The notes under the pieces: model-generated
What the model saw: the letters and a program-made list of their open reading frames with translations, nothing else
What the model was told of the DNA's origin: nothing
Databases searched by the model: none
Position numbers and translations under genes: made by a program
NCBI RefSeq assembly: GCF_016595525.1
Contig: NZ_JAENII010000008.1
Location: forward strand, 167,715-231,714
From: Haloferula rosea
Lineage (GTDB): Bacteria > Verrucomicrobiota > Verrucomicrobiia > Verrucomicrobiales > Akkermansiaceae
Direction: 5' to 3'
DNA length: 64,000 nucleotides
Shown here: piece by piece, positions 63,942 to 64,000 of the stretch
Position numbering within the stretch: position 1 is the stretch's first letter
Layout of the letters: the number at the start of each line of letters is the position of its first letter

Positions 63942-64000
63942 CCTTCGCCAAGGCTTCGGCTGGCAAGCCAGCGGCTTGACTGACGGAGCCTTGGCGAAGG
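63942..64000. repeat. Inverted repeat at tmRNA 3' end
   Basis: CCTTCGCCAAGGC (63942-63954) and GCCTTGGCGAAGG (63988-64000) form a perfect 13-base inverted repeat. Between them is a smaller CTGGC/GCCAG hairpin (63960-63971). It starts one base after the encoded CCA and runs to the window edge. It could be an ssrA terminator without a T-run, a repetitive extragenic element, or the edge of an element inserted at the tmRNA 3' end. Confidence 0.65.

Noticed and set aside
1..64000. CRISPR arrays, IS elements, rRNA and tRNA genes
   Set aside because: No regularly spaced repeats, transposase-like frames or rRNA segments were seen. No cloverleaf was recognised apart from the tRNA-like domain of tmRNA.

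Overview
The window is GC-rich, almost fully coding, and looks like core chromosome of a Gram-negative member of the Verrucomicrobiota, probably Verrucomicrobiales. This is inferred from several signals: a LexA gene preceded by a TGTTC-N4-GAACA box, a DUF5069 protein, a PEP-CTERM protein, a Planctomycetes/Verrucomicrobia-style cytochrome c/WD40 protein, BamA (so an outer membrane), and a McsA-McsB-ClpC operon. I see no rRNA, tRNA, IS element, prophage or CRISPR array. The only classical RNA gene is tmRNA at the right end.

Layout, left to right. 1-6281 (minus): a truncated GYF-domain gene, an MtfA-like peptidase, a eukaryotic-type HisA, and the 2-oxoglutarate dehydrogenase E2 and E1 genes (sucB, sucA). 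6426-10396: an orphan ABC ATPase, then gspF and gspE. 10531-16232: a secreted gluzincin-like peptidase, MazG-like pyrophosphohydrolase, lipoprotein MsrB, a hydroxypyruvate-isomerase-like protein, lexA, a DUF1460 lipoprotein and DUF5069. 16404-21191: PEP-CTERM protein, class I fumarase, 6-phosphofructokinase, DUF502. 21261-25425: clpC, mcsB and mcsA as one minus-strand operon. 25491-28903: branched-chain aminotransferase, an exported protein, 5-formyl-THF cyclo-ligase, ApaG, ThiD. 28966-34051: rpmI, rplT, pheS, pheT, a small zinc ribbon and rpsT. 34193-36324: a family-2 glycosyltransferase with a lipoprotein L,D-transpeptidase. 36508-39007: exported protein, dehydrogenase, YgfZ. 39090-41471: bamA. 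41662-46443: tig-clpP-clpX-ctpA proteostasis cluster. 46461-49986: tsaD, HAD hydrolase, an OmpA-like membrane protein and a small membrane protein. 50126-56333: cytochrome c/WD40/coiled-coil protein, ABC-2 permease, and a discoidin-sensor histidine kinase with its LuxR-type regulator. 56764-63435 (minus): a tightly packed RDD-SpoIIM-DUF4129-DUF4350-MoxR-DUF58 operon. 63583-63940: tmRNA.

Protein quality control is over-represented: ClpC with the McsAB arginine-phosphorylation adaptor, trigger factor/ClpP/ClpX, a CtpA-type protease, MsrB and tmRNA all lie in 64 kb. Envelope biogenesis (BamA, L,D-transpeptidase/glycosyltransferase, DUF1460, type II/IV pilus motor parts) is the second theme.

The most novel-looking signal is non-coding. 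Two convergent intergenic regions (11649-11757 and 12935-13039) carry the same two-hairpin element. Every hairpin loop shows TTCCGGGGGGA or AATCCGGGGGGA, and the second helix has compensatory base changes between the copies. A looser relative (56464-56637) lies between the response regulator and the DUF58 operon. This is a candidate undescribed structured RNA or terminator family.
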